64,000 bases of DNA, taken from the NCBI GenBank assembly GCA_037577475.1, contig CM075201.1, positions 9,963,501 to 10,027,500 of the forward strand, in the 5' to 3' direction. A program made the position numbers and the translations under genes. This stretch comes from Chaunax sp. Z400. Lineage: Eukaryota; Chordata; Actinopteri; Lophiiformes; Chaunacidae. Below the pieces are notes generated by a model that was not told the origin of the DNA, made no database searches, and worked only from the letters and a program-made list of their open reading frames with translations. Shown one piece after another: positions 13,972 to 32,729 of the stretch (the first letter of the stretch is position 1; every line of letters begins with the position of its first letter).

Positions 13972-14580
13972 AGGAACAGCTGCTCTGGTCAGTGTGTGGA
14001 AACCAGCAGGGTGTGGAGAAGGAAGTGCATCCGAAATTCTCGCAAAACGCATGCACACAAATGTGAACAGCTCTATCTATTTCTCTCCAGCTATCTCTCA
14101 CTCATGCCCTCATACTCCAGATACACACATACAAACACAAACTGTCTTAGACATACTGTACATCCACAAACAATCGCTGAATCCATTCCAGCCTATACAG
14201 TTTCTACCGAGGCCCCCATAACATACTTTCCTGAATCATCATGAAAAATCACTAATGAGCTTCAGATGTTGATCCCATCTATTAATTTGTACTGTATATA
14301 TTCTTGTCTAGATTTAATTTACTTGGTGGACCTGTGTTCATTCGTGACTATTTAGTTCCTAATTGTGAAATATGTTAAAAAATATTCCTTGATGGTTCTA
14401 CCGTAGGTTTTGAAGAAGGCATTATTTACTTATACTGTATGTCAAAATGAAGCTGTAAATAGGTAGCACCTTACTCTTAGATCTGAATCATTTGCAGGCC
14501 TCTTATATAGCCTCAATCACAGGATACGTAGACGTCAAATAATAAAATACTGGAACGTCCATCTACAGTGGTTTGTGACA
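13972..14580 (+). other. mink1: mink1 3' UTR (proximal part)
   Basis: The stretch follows the mink1 TGA at 13969-13971. A canonical AATAAA at 14541-14546 is the first good poly(A) signal. Further ones at 16992-16997 and 19024-19029 could end longer transcripts. The extent is inferred from these signals only. Confidence 0.45.
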
Positions 14581-17384
14581 CCCCCACCATTGTTTTGGGG
14601 CTCCCACAATTTCGAGGAGGCTTAAAGGAAGGAGTTAGTACAAAATATTTTACACAGAATTCAGGGCAAAGTAGCTTGTTTCATTATTTTTAGTTATCTA
14701 AAGTAGACCTGAAGTCTGCTTTCACTAACTTTTTTTCTGGCCTGAATGGCAACTGATGTTACAATTCTATCGAGGCAATTGAGCCAAAAAATTTAGTTTG
14801 AAAACAAATACAGTAAATAATGAAAACCAATCAGGAGTCTCATTTAAGTGCGGCACACATAATCAGTGCTGTGAAATAATCTCCTGCTTTGTTTTTATGA
14901 TTTAATGAAACTATCAGGCTTGTATTGAAACTTTCTGTTTTCATAGATTTACAAAATACAAAACTTTATTATTTATCTGTCGTGATTCTGTATTGGTATT
15001 AGCCTACTGGTATCCTTAATTTTACTGTAATTATATTGCTATTATATTGCAATATATGCTGTTCTTGTGGAGTCTTTGTTTGAAGAGGGAGTTCTTGTAT
15101 TTGACTGATACTGTTGATGATGACATTAGAGAAAAGGAGGACAGTTTCTCTGAGATTACAGAACCTTTCACCCTCCGACCACAGTGAGCTACTCAACTGC
15201 ATTATGTATCGGTTTTTAGACTACTTCACTGGTGTGTATCTTTGTGTGGGAAGTGTTTGTCCAGAGGTTTGCAGTAGAACAGCGCTTAGTGTGGTGCAGT
15301 TTATATTAGTCGTAGACCATTGGAAAGATTAAATGCAGGGTGACTCTGCAATACCACAGAGGGCTCCATCTCATTGGGCACTTTGGAGAGCACAGCTGGA
15401 ACACATGAGACTTAATATATTTTATATCTATACAATCTGCCAAAGTTCACAGTATATTCTTCAACGGGGGTGTTAATCAAGGCCAAAGGGGGATGGAGTA
15501 GAAACAGCTCCTACAGATCACAAACCAATGTTCCTTTCAGTTCTTATACCCAAAAGATGAGCTGACTTCTCACTAATATTATGGTATATGGTTTATTGGC
15601 TGCGTGGGTTACTTCCTGTTTTGTGTGTTTGTCAGAGGTGCACAAGTTTTCCCCCTTTTAAGGGGAAGTTGCTGTCTGATTTCTTTAGGAAGCTGTAAAA
15701 CGGAGCTGGTGTGTGTGCTCATAAATCAGGCAGTATGAGCCACTATCAGGAAGTAGTTTGGTGATTTACAGTCGGTCAACACATGATTCACTCACATCGT
15801 GTTGCCACAGCACTATGCTATCAACAGTTAGACTTTTTAATGTCTTCACTTATCTTATTAGCGTGGAGTTGTCGGGGAAATGTCAATGTCAACAAGTTAG
15901 CTTATAAATACATGCTGACATGTTGATATTAAGAGAATGCTCCTGTTAGGTTGTTTTTTTTTATGTGAAACTATTTATGAAAATCTTTTGTATATAATGA
16001 AAGGAATCTTGGCTTTTGATCTTTGGGATAGTCTGAAGCTAAGGAGGTATAGTTTCTGCAGCCATAAAGAAATCTACTAAGAATGCAGTGTGGGGTCAGG
16101 ACAGAGAGGCTTTAGTTGAAGATTATATGAATAGATGGTTGAGTTTATGGTGAGATTATAAAACAAGCTGTAAATGGGCATGGATAGCACTTTCACTTCA
16201 GTAAGCATACATTTATAGACACATCTCGAGCAGATACTTTGGTGTGCATGTAAGCCATTGAAATAGAGTATACAGTACTGTATCAATGTCGTTTCCCCCT
16301 CTAGCGAATGTGATTTTTATTCTTGAATATCTGTTATGTGCCATTACTTACATTTCGAATGTCACAATCCACCGGGCGCTCTGGCACTCATGCTTTTTAT
16401 AGTCAAATCATCATTTTTTTTAATCAATCTGTCATGTTTACAGTTTAAGCAGTGCCTTGGATTTGGGAAGGCGACAGATTTTCGGATACGTTATGAGAAC
16501 ACCCCCACCCCCACTTGTCTCTTACTTGAAATTTCATGAAGAGGCACATCTATATTTGCTCCCTGTTCATTATTTATGTCCTGTGCCAGTTAAGTGCACT
16601 TAAGTCAAATCCAGATTATCCTGTAGATTAACTTGAAATGCTTTTTTTTTGCTAAACCCAAAAGAATCAACAGATGATAATCCATTGAGAAAGTTGCAAT
16701 AACAAATCAAATATAATACATGCCCAATTAATCTAGTGTAAAAGATCTAGTGACAGTGGGAGCCAGCTTAGAGAAAAGCCATACGTATAAAATGTATTCG
16801 TAGAGAAAACATAGTACAGATCAAATTTAACTCTGCAATGTCTGCTCAGAAAATGTAGGTTCTTGCAGCAAATATGACGTAAGCCCTTACTCTGTCATGA
16901 CGTTGATTGTGTGATCTTGTAGTGGGGAAGTCAGCTTGATGTATTCTGAGAAATCTATTTTATAAAATATGTAAATTAGTCTATATTGAGAAATAAAAGT
17001 GAATGTACAACTATAAGACAGATTTGTATTTATATAAAAATGTGTGCCGTTCTATTAATCAAAGCACAATGAATTGTAGGGCAGAGAGATATATCTGAGC
17101 TTAAGAGTTTGTTGTTCCTCTTTCAGTCAGCAGTTCTCAGACTCACCATTAGCTGGTTATAGTAAATAAGTAGTGTGTTCAGACAACTGTTGTTATGCAG
17201 ACAGTGTTAATCATGTCTGTCTCCTTGTTGCCAGAGGAGTCAACTGTTGCTGTGATTTAAACACTTTAAATGACCCTCTTGGGCCTGACAGACTGTTAAT
17301 CTGCTAAGGTGATGACAGGGATCATCACACAGGTGGTGCAGTGGCCCTTGTGAGGTTCTGGCTCTTGGCTTTGGGGTTGTGTGT

Positions 17385-17421
17385 AAAAAAAAAAAAAAAA
17401 AAAGTTAAAAAAAAAAAAAAA
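17385..17421. repeat. Poly(A) tracts
   Basis: Two A runs of about 19 and 15 bases are separated by gtt. A similar run occurs near 17595-17611. They are simple low-complexity DNA, possibly old retroposon tails. Confidence 0.8.
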
Positions 17422-19667
17422 TAGAATTATAGTCACAATTACACAATGCAGGCGAGGACAATTAGTCAATTATCATTTCTTGATGATGTAAAGTTGTACG
17501 TGCCGTTTCACCAGGTGTGAAAGGCTGTGAAGGAGAACTCTACTGATTCAGCTCTGCACTTCAATAACATGCCAAAAGTCACAATGGACAGTTAAAAAAA
17601 AAAAAAAAAAGTCTACATTACCCATAATGCAACTCAGCTGCTGAGCGTCATTCTATTAGAGGCTAATGTAGCCTCAGATCTTTTTCCACACTTGTCTTCA
17701 TCCACAGTCACCACTTTAAGTGGTATCCCACAAGGCAAACTCTCAAGCAGCTCCATCTGGACCCACAAAAGGCTTTATGTAACTTTTTTTTCCCACATAC
17801 GCCCAAAAACCTGTCATCAGAGGTTGATGTGTAAAAATCAGTGGAGCTCTCCTTTAACACATATTCTTATGTTGCACAATATCAAATCCACTTAGATTGC
17901 TTATTTGTATTTCTACCTCGGCTGTGGTGCTCAAGCTTAATGTGGCACATCAAACTACTTCATCTGCAGTTAAAAAGGTAAAATGTCTAAAGGGCATTAG
18001 GAGATCGCTGTTCATTCAAAACGTAATACAAAAGACCATAGCTTCATCTTTATTGTCTGACTTGTTTTGGCAGTTTTTCTGGAAAGCATCGGTTGTAGAT
18101 TATTTTACCAAGTAAATATTTATTTTCTAAGAAAACCCTTAATTTACTAATCTAATAAATTTGATCTTAAACCCGTGCGATAAATATCTGCCACTAGTTT
18201 TGGGATGAGGAAATACAGTAAGTCATCAGCTCGACTGAGGCAGTCATTTACGAATATTAAGGTGGTTGTCTAATTTTGTGCGTCAGAAACTAATTGGTTA
18301 CCCATCATCAATTGTAATGGGATGAAGAAGAAGAGTTCTGTCTGCTGTTTTCCCTAAAAGCATTTTAAGGTGTGAAAGTGCTGTTTAATTCTGTGCCAAG
18401 AGCCATTTAAAGAGCTGAACCTCATAACTGGTTCGTTTTAGGGAAGCTTTGTGTCAGTCTGACCGTAAGCATGAACATTCATGTAACTCGGCACTTCAAA
18501 AAAAGAGGCACCACCATTGCATCGGTGGGGCGCTGAAGGTGTAGGATGTCGCCCCGAGAGACAAACGCCCTTCTTTTTAAGAAGCAATGCAACCAATCAC
18601 AACCATGGCTCTCCATCTCAGTGTGACTTGCAGGAGGTGATTCTTCAGTGGTGTTTTACAGGCTGAATGTTCGTAGGTGCTTTTCACTTTTCTTTTTAAT
18701 CGCTAGAAATAACATTTCTGTCATTTTAACACACAATCACAGGTTGAGATGCTTGTCCTTGTTTTTGCTGTAATGCTGGGAGTGAGGTGGTTTAAAACGT
18801 GGGGAGCGCTGAAACAAGGATCTTTAAACAGAACTAAAATATCTCCTATTCTTTTTCAACTCTTTTTTTTCTCGATGGTAAACATCTTTGCAATGTTTTC
18901 GTGTGCGCGTCTGTGTTACTTGTGAGAGGTTAACCCCAGATTGTATTTCATAGACTGATAAACTTTTAACTTTCAAATGATTGTGTTGAATGAATTCATG
19001 TCTTAATACAGAATTGTTTGAAAAATAAAACACCTTGATCTCATTTTAGTCTGTTATTTCTTTGTGTCCAAAATACAATTGATTTAAATTTCTAGTAACT
19101 ACATTTATTCGCAATATTATTACAGTGGGACTAAACTTGACTTGTCAATCAAACTACTTCTTTCTATACCCCACCAGGTGTTTTCAGGGGCTGTCAATCA
19201 AACTGTGTACACGCCCACTCAGTCCTGAGAAGAGGCCTAATCAGGCAGAATAATTAGAATCACCTGTGTGGCTGTAACTAACTCTTTCAGTACAGAGTTA
19301 AATACACCACATGATGGCGCTGCAGTCTGTTTGAAACTGTTGTCCCAATCACTGGATTTGTGTCATATGACACTAACTCAAGGGTCCCAATCATCACTTC
19401 ACACGAAACAATTTTGACAGACATGCCGTTGAATTAAATAAGTTTCCTAAAATATTTTTTGGAATAAACCTTTCCTCCATTTTTTTGTGAGCCTGAGGTT
19501 CTGACTCAGCTGCGCCCTCTGGTGGCTGAAATTAAAAACACTTCAATCTAACAAAAAAGAGGAAGACATTTCAGTTTCAATCAGCCGAGAAAGAATAAAG
19601 AGTGATTTCTCTTTTACTGCTACTATTACAACCACTACTCTGACCTGAACTATCAGCCTGTCAACAT

Positions 19668-19745
19668 GAGTGATGAACTGAAGAAGCCTCTTGGATGAGA
19701 GGTGAAACATGTTCAAACCCTAGACACAAATCCAGTGGCTTCACA
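19668..19745 (+). repeat. Dispersed teleost repeat fragment
   Basis: It contains a GAAGAAGCCTCTTGGATGAG core followed by a GGTGAAAC motif and a TCCAGT tail. I recognise this arrangement from recurrent fish retroelement ends, but cannot assign the family. It has no coding potential. Confidence 0.35.
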
Positions 19746-21235
19746 TTCAACCTTGGAGGATGAGTGATGAATGGAAAAGATTATCAAACATTGCTATGAC
19801 CTGAGAACAGATGACTTTTTTTGTTTTTTTACACTTCATGTGGCTTTTTTTTGTAACTGTTACTGATGGGCTTGAATCAAAATATTAAATTAATGCCTCA
19901 AACAGTTAAGCAACAATCACTGAACAATATTTCACTGGAAAATTGCAAAAAGCATAGCAAAATAGAAAAAAGCAACTCTTTTCAGTGATGTTTGCAATAA
20001 ATGTTTGATTGTGAAATAAGAATGACAAACTAGGAATTTATGCTGAAATGTGCCTAGCCTATTTAAACCATATCTCATTATTTAACAGCACAGGTCACCA
20101 TGCAGTACTAGAATTTATACACACTTTATACACACTATATGGAGTTTATCACGTTCCATATATGGAGAGAAAATGTCCCATTGTTTTATAAAGAGCCCTA
20201 TAAAAGAAACCACAGTCACTGGCAGGAGAGGCTATTATTTATTAATATGTACAATTATACCATCATAATGTCCAGATAATACATTGACAAAGTCAAAGTA
20301 TGAATACTGGCTCCTGCTTTTTTCAGATGTGTCTTCAGATGCTTCTATTTTTTACCCACCTGATTCTCAGATCTTTTATTTTTCTGTTACCTTAACTTTT
20401 ATCAATATTGTCTATTAATAATCTTTAAAGTGGATCTGAGGCACACAGGGAGAACATGAGTAAAATAACAGTAGAAAACTGAATAAAAGTCTAACTTATG
20501 AACTGATTTACTGTATATGGGGATACTTATCTATAAAAACTGACGGCATGATGTTTCGAGTCAGATAAAAATAGGTGTTCATATTTTCCTTGGACTACGA
20601 CGATCAATTGGTCCAACCTATCAATCAATCAGTGGTTGTTTTTTAGTATTTATGGACTCCCTCGATTCTCTTCCATGACCATTCCTCCTTCACATTAAAA
20701 AAAAGAAAAGAAATTAGTACAGAAAAAAAATTCTCTGAAGTGCATTTTTGACTTCATTGTAAACAAAGACAGAATTGTCCAATAGCGTCTTCTCCCCCCC
20801 GTTTAAACTCAACGAGCAGTGTCTCTCAGGAAAAAGTGTGTGTGAATGATCGTGTGAGATGTGTTCAAAGGCTTCAGGTAAAAGTGGCATTTGTGTTTTT
20901 ATTCGAGCAGCTGAAGATCCAACTGTATTTGGTCACGTTTTTACATTTTACTGATCATATCTGTGTGTGTGTCCTACTGTAGCCTTGCTGCTGTGCACTT
21001 AAATCAGCTGTTGGTGGTGTGGGCATGTGTTCAGGTGTTTTCTTGTCCTGCATACAGTGTGTGTTTGTGTGAACTCATACCTAAGTCATATATATTATGT
21101 ACAGTACAATGTTGCAGTTTGTCTGTTGAATCTTACATACAGTGAATACAGGGTTCAAACTGTGGCCCAAGAAGGGAGTGGTGTCTTGTCTGTTGGACAT
21201 GTTCGCATGTAGGTACATGTGTGTATGCACACGGC

Positions 21236-26453
<5,218 letters not shown>

Positions 26454-28927
26454 TTTGGATTTGTCCAAGCAGTCACCTGTTCAGATATCAGACTGGTTTA
26501 CAGAAAGTATGAATGCCAGTCAATATTATAGAAGCCTGCTGGGATTAGCACAGTTTCATACTTTCATAATCCTGTAATCCAGGAATCTACTTTCATCAAA
26601 AATGAATAAATTAATGAAAATAATTTATTTAAAACACTGTTAGTCCCGCATTTGGGAATGAAACAATAAAACGAAAACCACACATTTTAATCTTTAAGGT
26701 TTACCGACGCCACACAGCGAGGAAAAAACTTCTAATCCGTTCATGTCTGTGCAGCCATGCCTGGTTTAATTGAGGAGAATATTCTGTAAGGTCTAAGCTG
26801 CTATCGGGCAGGCAGCATCACAACTAGGCAGCGAATACTTGCATGAACGCTCCCTTTATAACCTGACAACGTTATCCTAGACTGGCAGGAGATGCATCCA
26901 TTAGCTGTGGGCTAACTGGGGTCACAACTTTACCTCACACCATGCTTTCAGTGGGAGGCAGCATCCTCTGTTTGTGACAGGAGGACAGTTACACATTTGA
27001 ACAGATTCTCAATATGGAGCTTCCATTTACCTTTACATGCACAATAAAGCTGCACAGCAAACATCCATGCAGTGCATGATGCACAGGAAGAGCAATTAGC
27101 TTCAGTTGGTCACAGTTCCCTGGAGGGACCTGGGACCAGATGGATCACACACAAATACACTGATGGAAGCTAAAAGAGGTGCATCGTGGGTCTAAGTCTC
27201 CTGACACAGCTGCTCATTTAGCCACTGACAAGGAGAAATGTTGATTGGGGGTTAATGAATCAGAGATCGGGCCTGGATGGGTCCAGCTACAAACTCCGAT
27301 GCGTGTTTTGTTTGCCTGTAAGCGTCTGCTGGAAGACTAATGTCATGCCGGTGGACATGGAGGAGAAAAGCATACAGACTCCACCTGCACTAATCTAGTC
27401 AACAAGAGGCGGCCTCCTTCATGCTGATGAGGCAGGTTAAGTAGAATTCTCAGTGCCTGACCATTTGAGGGAGTTTACTGGCATTCGTTTGCATGTTTAA
27501 TAGCACAAGGGGACCGAAATCTGATTATGATGCCAAGTGTTACTGACCCCACCCCTTTGGATGCACATCTGATGTGCAACTACCCCAACACGGCATGGCT
27601 CCATCTGCAGCTGGAGGAGGGAGCAGAGCCTTGCACAGCCACATGCATGTTAGAATAACGTTGGAAAAACGAACACATGCAGGCACGAGGTGACAGTTCA
27701 GAAAAGCCACATTCAAACATTTAGAATTGACTCTATAATGATGTTATAACACTGATCTGCTCCTAGTGTTTGAAATCGGGAGACAGGCCCGACGAATGCA
27801 GGCTACATCACATATTGATTAGGACAGAGAAGCTGCTGAAGGCCTTAACCACAGTTTCAGATGCTGAGCTCCTATAATGCGGATGTAGCTACATTAATTT
27901 AGTCGAAATGATGCCACGAATAGGCGCATCATCACCCAGCCATTTTACGCTCCACGGGCCGGCCTACAGCAGCTGTCACTGCGTTTGGTAATGGGCGGCT
28001 ACCTGTTAATTCTCCCGATGATATGTTGCTTTTTTTCTTGCCGTTAAAAAACGAAAGCAATGTCTCAAAGATCCTGCAAAGGATTGCACTTTACGTCTTT
28101 TCCACGCCGAGGAGATCAACTTAAAGCTCCGTGCGTCACGATAGGGCTGTTTCCAAAATCCTTCAGCAAACAGGCAAACGGTGGAGGGCTACACACATTT
28201 CCATTTCTCTGCTTTGGTGGAGCTCCAGAAAAAGGATGAAATCTGCTGCCACTGTCGGTTCCTCTCAAAAGATGCTTTTTTTCCCTTTTCACGCCCGACA
28301 AGTCCACAACAACATATTTGTCCGCTAAACAAACGCAACTCGCTGCAGCATCAAGGACGATTCATTAGCCACTACTCAGTCCGTTTTACTCCGATTTCGC
28401 TTCTCGTGACGTTTACTCGTTTCCTTCCTCTCTGGTTTCCTCCTCCCTCTGCCGACACTTCATCAGGAGAACCGCCTGAGAGTCGACAACGAATTAGTGA
28501 GGAAAAATCCGTCTCATCGCCTGTAGAAAAGAATGAGATTAAAAAAAAATTTAACTCATAAAGCAGACGTTTTCTTCCACGACTCGCCCCCGCGCTCTGT
28601 CATCCACACGGTTCCTGTTCTTCTGCATATCATCACTCAGAAACAGGCTGCCAGGTCACGCGGGGAGCGCTTGCAGAAAGATCTTCAAATCTGAGCGTGA
28701 AGCACGTTTCAACCACACCCATCTCTGAAACACCACCGAGTCCCATGACCCCCCTCTGACCAAACCACTCTGCAGGTTGGAGATAGTTCTCATCTCACAC
28801 GGACATGCTTCAGTTTTATGTGCTCAGAGGGAGGAGTTGATCCTCTAGGTTGCTCAAGGCAGGGACTTTCTACAATGAGATGTTTTTATTATGAGAATAG
28901 CAGGCTTTGCAGTGTGCAACACAGCCA
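26454..28927 (-). promoter_or_regulatory. gnb2: gnb2 5' UTR acceptor and upstream/promoter region
   Basis: Just upstream of the gnb2 ATG, the minus strand has a 3' splice site (ctgaacag at about 26477), so at least one 5' non-coding exon lies further right. DNA at 27900-28700 is richer in CG dinucleotides than its surroundings and is the likeliest promoter area, but I could not place the first exon or start site. The open frames here on both strands have no recognisable protein content. Confidence 0.4.
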
Positions 28928-29504
28928 GGGAAGTGTGAGGAGGCATGGCAAACAAAAAGACATGAGTATCTATGAGAGGCCATGCAGGCCATATTTTATA
29001 CTGTCTCACACACTGTCATAATTTCATACAGACACAATCATACTCTCATACACACACGACTATACTCTCTTACATGCACAGTCACACACTGTAAAATGTA
29101 AGATTGAATTTAATTAGAAATACTGAGTTGACCTAACTCAGTTTTTATCAACTTGTTAATAAAAACTCATTTTATTTTCGTTACTGTGGCATCAAGAAAA
29201 CTGTCAAACTCAGTTTACTTGAGTTTGGTTCATTCAAACAAACCAAGTACTGGGAACTTCTGCTTTTTTCAGTACTTAGTTACATCCCACAATGTAACTA
29301 AGTAAATTACTCTTATACTTAAGTACCCCACAAATTAGATCTACTTTACTTGAATAGCCTGTTTTCTGTTCATACCACTCTCTACTTGTACTCCATTACT
29401 TTTCATGGGAAACAGCCCTTTTGTTATGTGAGAAAAGTTGGATAAAAGGTACTTTTGTTTTGTAAAACTCTACTCAGGTATTTGCTGTCCCAGCTTCTAA
29501 AATC
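28928..29504 (+). repeat. Left arm of a long inverted repeat (foldback element)
   Basis: The arm of about 577 bases matches, in reverse complement and with small differences, 30799-31333. The outer end is GGGAAG, the inner end CAGCTTCTAAAATC. Inside is a perfect 12-base hairpin stem (29274-29285 with 29292-29303, loop CCCACA). The arm contains TACTTAAGTA-type motifs typical of abundant teleost non-autonomous DNA elements. Confidence 0.85.
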
Positions 29505-29534
29505 TTTCATTCACATTCAGATCTGTAACTGAGA

Positions 29535-29665
29535 CAATGTGACAACTCAGGAGGGGAAAGCAGTGCTCTCTTCGCACTATGTACAGTGGGGATGGTGGGC
29601 TGCTGACCTTAACTGGGAATATAGTCGGGTGGTGGAAGGAGTAGCCTACTTTGAGGGTCTCCTCA
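29535..29665 (+). mobile_element. LINE fragment, linker before reverse transcriptase, plus strand
   Basis: On the plus strand this reads YSGDGGLLTLTGNIVGWWKE followed by a stop. It resembles the segment between endonuclease and reverse transcriptase in a common fish non-LTR retrotransposon. It directly abuts a minus-strand piece of the same kind of element, so the two halves are inverted relative to each other. It is a non-functional relic. Confidence 0.55.
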
Positions 29666-30200
29666 ATCCTCAATCAGGGATGCCTGGTGAGACTCCTTCA
29701 GCTTGACGGCTTCCCTAAACACTGGTGTTCACCACCAGGTTCTGGGATTATCGCCCACAACTTCACGATCACAGCTCCAGGCAGCTGCCTCAACCATGGA
29801 GTAGCAGAACATAGTCCATTCGGACTCAGTGTCCCAAGCCTCCCTCGGAATGCAGTTGAAGTTCTGCCGGAGGTGAGAGTTGAAGATCTCCCAGACAGTG
29901 GGGCTCTGCCAAACGCTCCCAGTACACCCTCACTGTACATTTGGGTGCACCAGGCCTGTCCGGCATCCTCCCCCGCCATGGGCTCCAACTCACCACCAGG
30001 TGGGGATCAGTTGACAGCTCAGCACCTCTCTTCACCCGAGTGTTCGGAACATATAGTCGTAGGTCTGCTGATACAACTACAAAGTCAATCATAGACCTAC
30101 AACCTAGGGCGTCCTGGTGCCAAGTGCACTTATGGACACCGTTATGTTTGACCATGGTGTTCGTTATGGACAAACCATGACTAGCACAGAAGTCCAATCA
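29660..30200 (-). pseudogene. LINE AP-endonuclease fragment, minus strand
   Basis: The minus strand encodes the end of an apurinic-type endonuclease domain of a non-LTR retrotransposon. It has DFCASHGLSITNTMVKHNG, then CTWHQDALGCRSMIDFVVVS and RVKRGAELSTDPHLVVSW, and continues in broken frames to a degraded TRWWTP-like segment. Stops and frameshifts make it inactive. It lies in the spacer of the foldback structure. Confidence 0.75.
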
Positions 30201-30798
30201 CTGACCACCACTCAGGTTCAGATCAGGCAGGCAGTAAATTAGCTTGCTTACTGTTATTATGATAACTTAAAATATTATAACATGCTGAAATTTCTTATTG
30301 TATGAATTTGACAGTTTGAAGTTATTTGCTTTTTCCTCTGGAGTGCTTGTTATTACAATACATGACACTACTTTATTTTATCAGCCTCTTGCATCACCCA
30401 GGCGGGACGTCACTAACCATGTGAGAGACTGAACTCATGATGCCATGGTGTTACATAACTAACCATTTTCCATAGAAATATTTCTAAAGAACCAATTACT
30501 GCTTAACTGATAATTATTCTGAACACATTTAAACACAGGTTACTTGGGTTTATGACCTTAAACACATTGTCTAAAGTTATGCTGGGAAACTCCATCCACC
30601 TATTGCCAACAAGCTACAGTATCTATGTACCCATTGTGCAAAATCACAGTTGTTTCAACTGTCATTAAACATTTATTTTCATATGTGAAAAAAGACGTCA
30701 GCTCCGCAACATTGAACAGGACAACTGCAGAACAAGAAACAAGTACATGTGAGTCTATTCTGGTGTGTGCTATAGTCACAACTCTTAAGAGTATTTTA

Positions 30799-31333
30799 GA
30801 TTTTAGAAGCTGGGACAGCAAATAGAGTTTTACAAAACAAAAGTACCTTTTATCCAACTTTTCTCACATAACAAAAGGGCTGTTTCCCATGAAAAGTAGT
30901 GGAGTACAAGTAGAAAGCGGTATGAACAGAAAACAGGCTGTTCAAGTAAAGTAGATCTAATTTGTGGGGTACTGAAGTATAAGAGTAATATACTTAGTTA
31001 CATTGTGGGATGTAACTAAGTATTGAAAAAAGCAGTACTTGGTTTGTTTAAATGAACAGTTTTCTTGATGCCACAGTAAGTAAAATAAAATGAGTTTTAT
31101 TAACAAGTTGATAAAAACTGAGTTAGGTCAACTCAGTATTTCTAATTAAATTCAATCTTACATTTTACAGTGTGTGACTGTGCATGTAAGAGAGTATAGT
31201 CGTGTGTGTATGAGAGTATGATTGTGTCTGTATGAAATTATGATAGAGTGTGTGAGAAAGTATAAAATATGGCCTGCATGGCCTCTCATAGATACTCATG
31301 TCTTTTTGTTTGCCATGCCTTCTCATACTTCCC
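30799..31333 (-). repeat. Right arm of a long inverted repeat (foldback element)
   Basis: This is the reverse-complement partner of 28928-29504, about 535 bases long. The two arms enclose about 1.3 kb. I see no transposase and cannot define a target-site duplication, because the bases just outside the arms (agccA and Tcgc) do not match. Confidence 0.85.
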
Positions 31334-32480
31334 TCGCTAATTTTAATTTTTTTTTTCCTGACCTCAAAAACAAACACAAAAACAACAGCCTTTTTTTTAG
31401 ACTTCTAATTTTAAAGTCAGAATTCTAAAACCACTTCTCATGTGGAGCCCTAATCCTCTTCCGGACTGAGAGATAGGACAGCAAGAGAGAGAAGGGAAGC
31501 CAGACATGGTCAAGACCAGGGCAACTCCAACCAACTCTACCAGGTCAGAAAACACAGCGAGATAATGACAAGTAAACAGGTAAAAATGAACTGCAATCTT
31601 AAGTACTTTTAACTCTTGCAAAACAGACACATGTAACATGACACTGAAGTTCACAAATGGACACACTAGAACACATGCTAAAAAAACACCTGAATAACTA
31701 TGGGAGGTGACCATTTTAGTCAACTTGGGTTCATGAGTATTGAGTCTAGATGGGTAAAGACATTGGATATGAATGAATTTGTGGGGCATTTCAGTTCCAG
31801 TCATAAACACCGCACAATTGTTCTATTTTGAGAGGAACACAACTTACATTTTATCTGGATTTTGCTTAAAGTCACGAGTAGGATTTGTCCTTGTTTGTAA
31901 AGACAACATTCAAAGATGCTCTCACCTCATTGGCTAAGACAGCTGTTAGTTTTTCTGTTCGAACCTGTTCTATATGCTGTAGTAATACACATGACCTGTT
32001 TAAAGCTCATATGTTACATATTTGGAAAAAAAAAGTGTTATGTATTATGTTTTCTGTGCCCCAGTTTAAAATTCAAATGAATATTAAAATTATGAATTTC
32101 TATTCCCTAAGCTTTTATGATGTACACAGTGTGCTTGAACAAGTCACAATTTGCAAAATATATATAATTATGTGTGTCTTTCCCCAAAGCTATAGAGCCA
32201 ATGGCAAACAAGGAATGAAATGTATACAACTCTTACTGAATAAGGAAATGTGCATGGATGTTGGACACATACTTGACCCCTCTGTGTGAAAATGTGGCCC
32301 CTTCGTGGCCCCTGAATTAGAAAAATCCAAGATCCACCCCTGCATAAACATTATCTTCTTGACAGAGGTTACTTGACATCTCAGGTAAACTCATCCCCTC
32401 AGGATTTATGATGTCATCTTAACCAACACTGGCAGAAACATTACCGTCTTGACTGAGTTAGGTAATGAAAACCTCAGTTT
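31334..32480. other. Intergenic DNA, no supported gene
   Basis: Open frames of 137 residues (minus, 31397-31810) and 134 residues (plus, 31885-32289) exist. They show no domain, no splice continuity and low-complexity composition, so I do not call them genes. Confidence 0.5.
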
Positions 32481-32729
32481 ATATCTCAAGCAAAATCATG
32501 GATTCAGGGTGTATGGTTTGTCGCAACAGTGACCCCTAGTTGGGAGAAATATTATAGTACATCCTACAATGCAACTTTGCATCAGAAGCTCATGTATAGA
32601 AAATACTAATGGCCCCTATTAGGCTCCATAACAAGTAGTCTATGTATGTATTACAGCCTCTTCTTAGTGCATGAATCTGATAAACAACTAGATCCACTGT
32701 TTGGTGACTTATCTCTGAGACAGTTGACT

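Larger units (their letters stand above)
14581..21235. other. Convergent intergenic DNA between mink1 and gnb2
   Basis: There is no coding exon I can support here. It holds alternative poly(A) signals for mink1 on the + strand (16992 and 19024), A-rich runs, and on the other strand an AATAAA (read as TTTATT near 20898) that could end gnb2 transcripts. The short open frames in this stretch have no recognisable content. Confidence 0.5.

Noticed and set aside
28181..28561. 126-residue plus-strand open frame upstream of gnb2
   Set aside because: No domain, no splice context and it lies in the likely gnb2 promoter area; composition looks random.
31397..32289. Two open frames over 130 residues on opposite strands
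   Set aside because: Low-complexity hydrophobic content without recognisable motifs; no promoter or splice partners seen.
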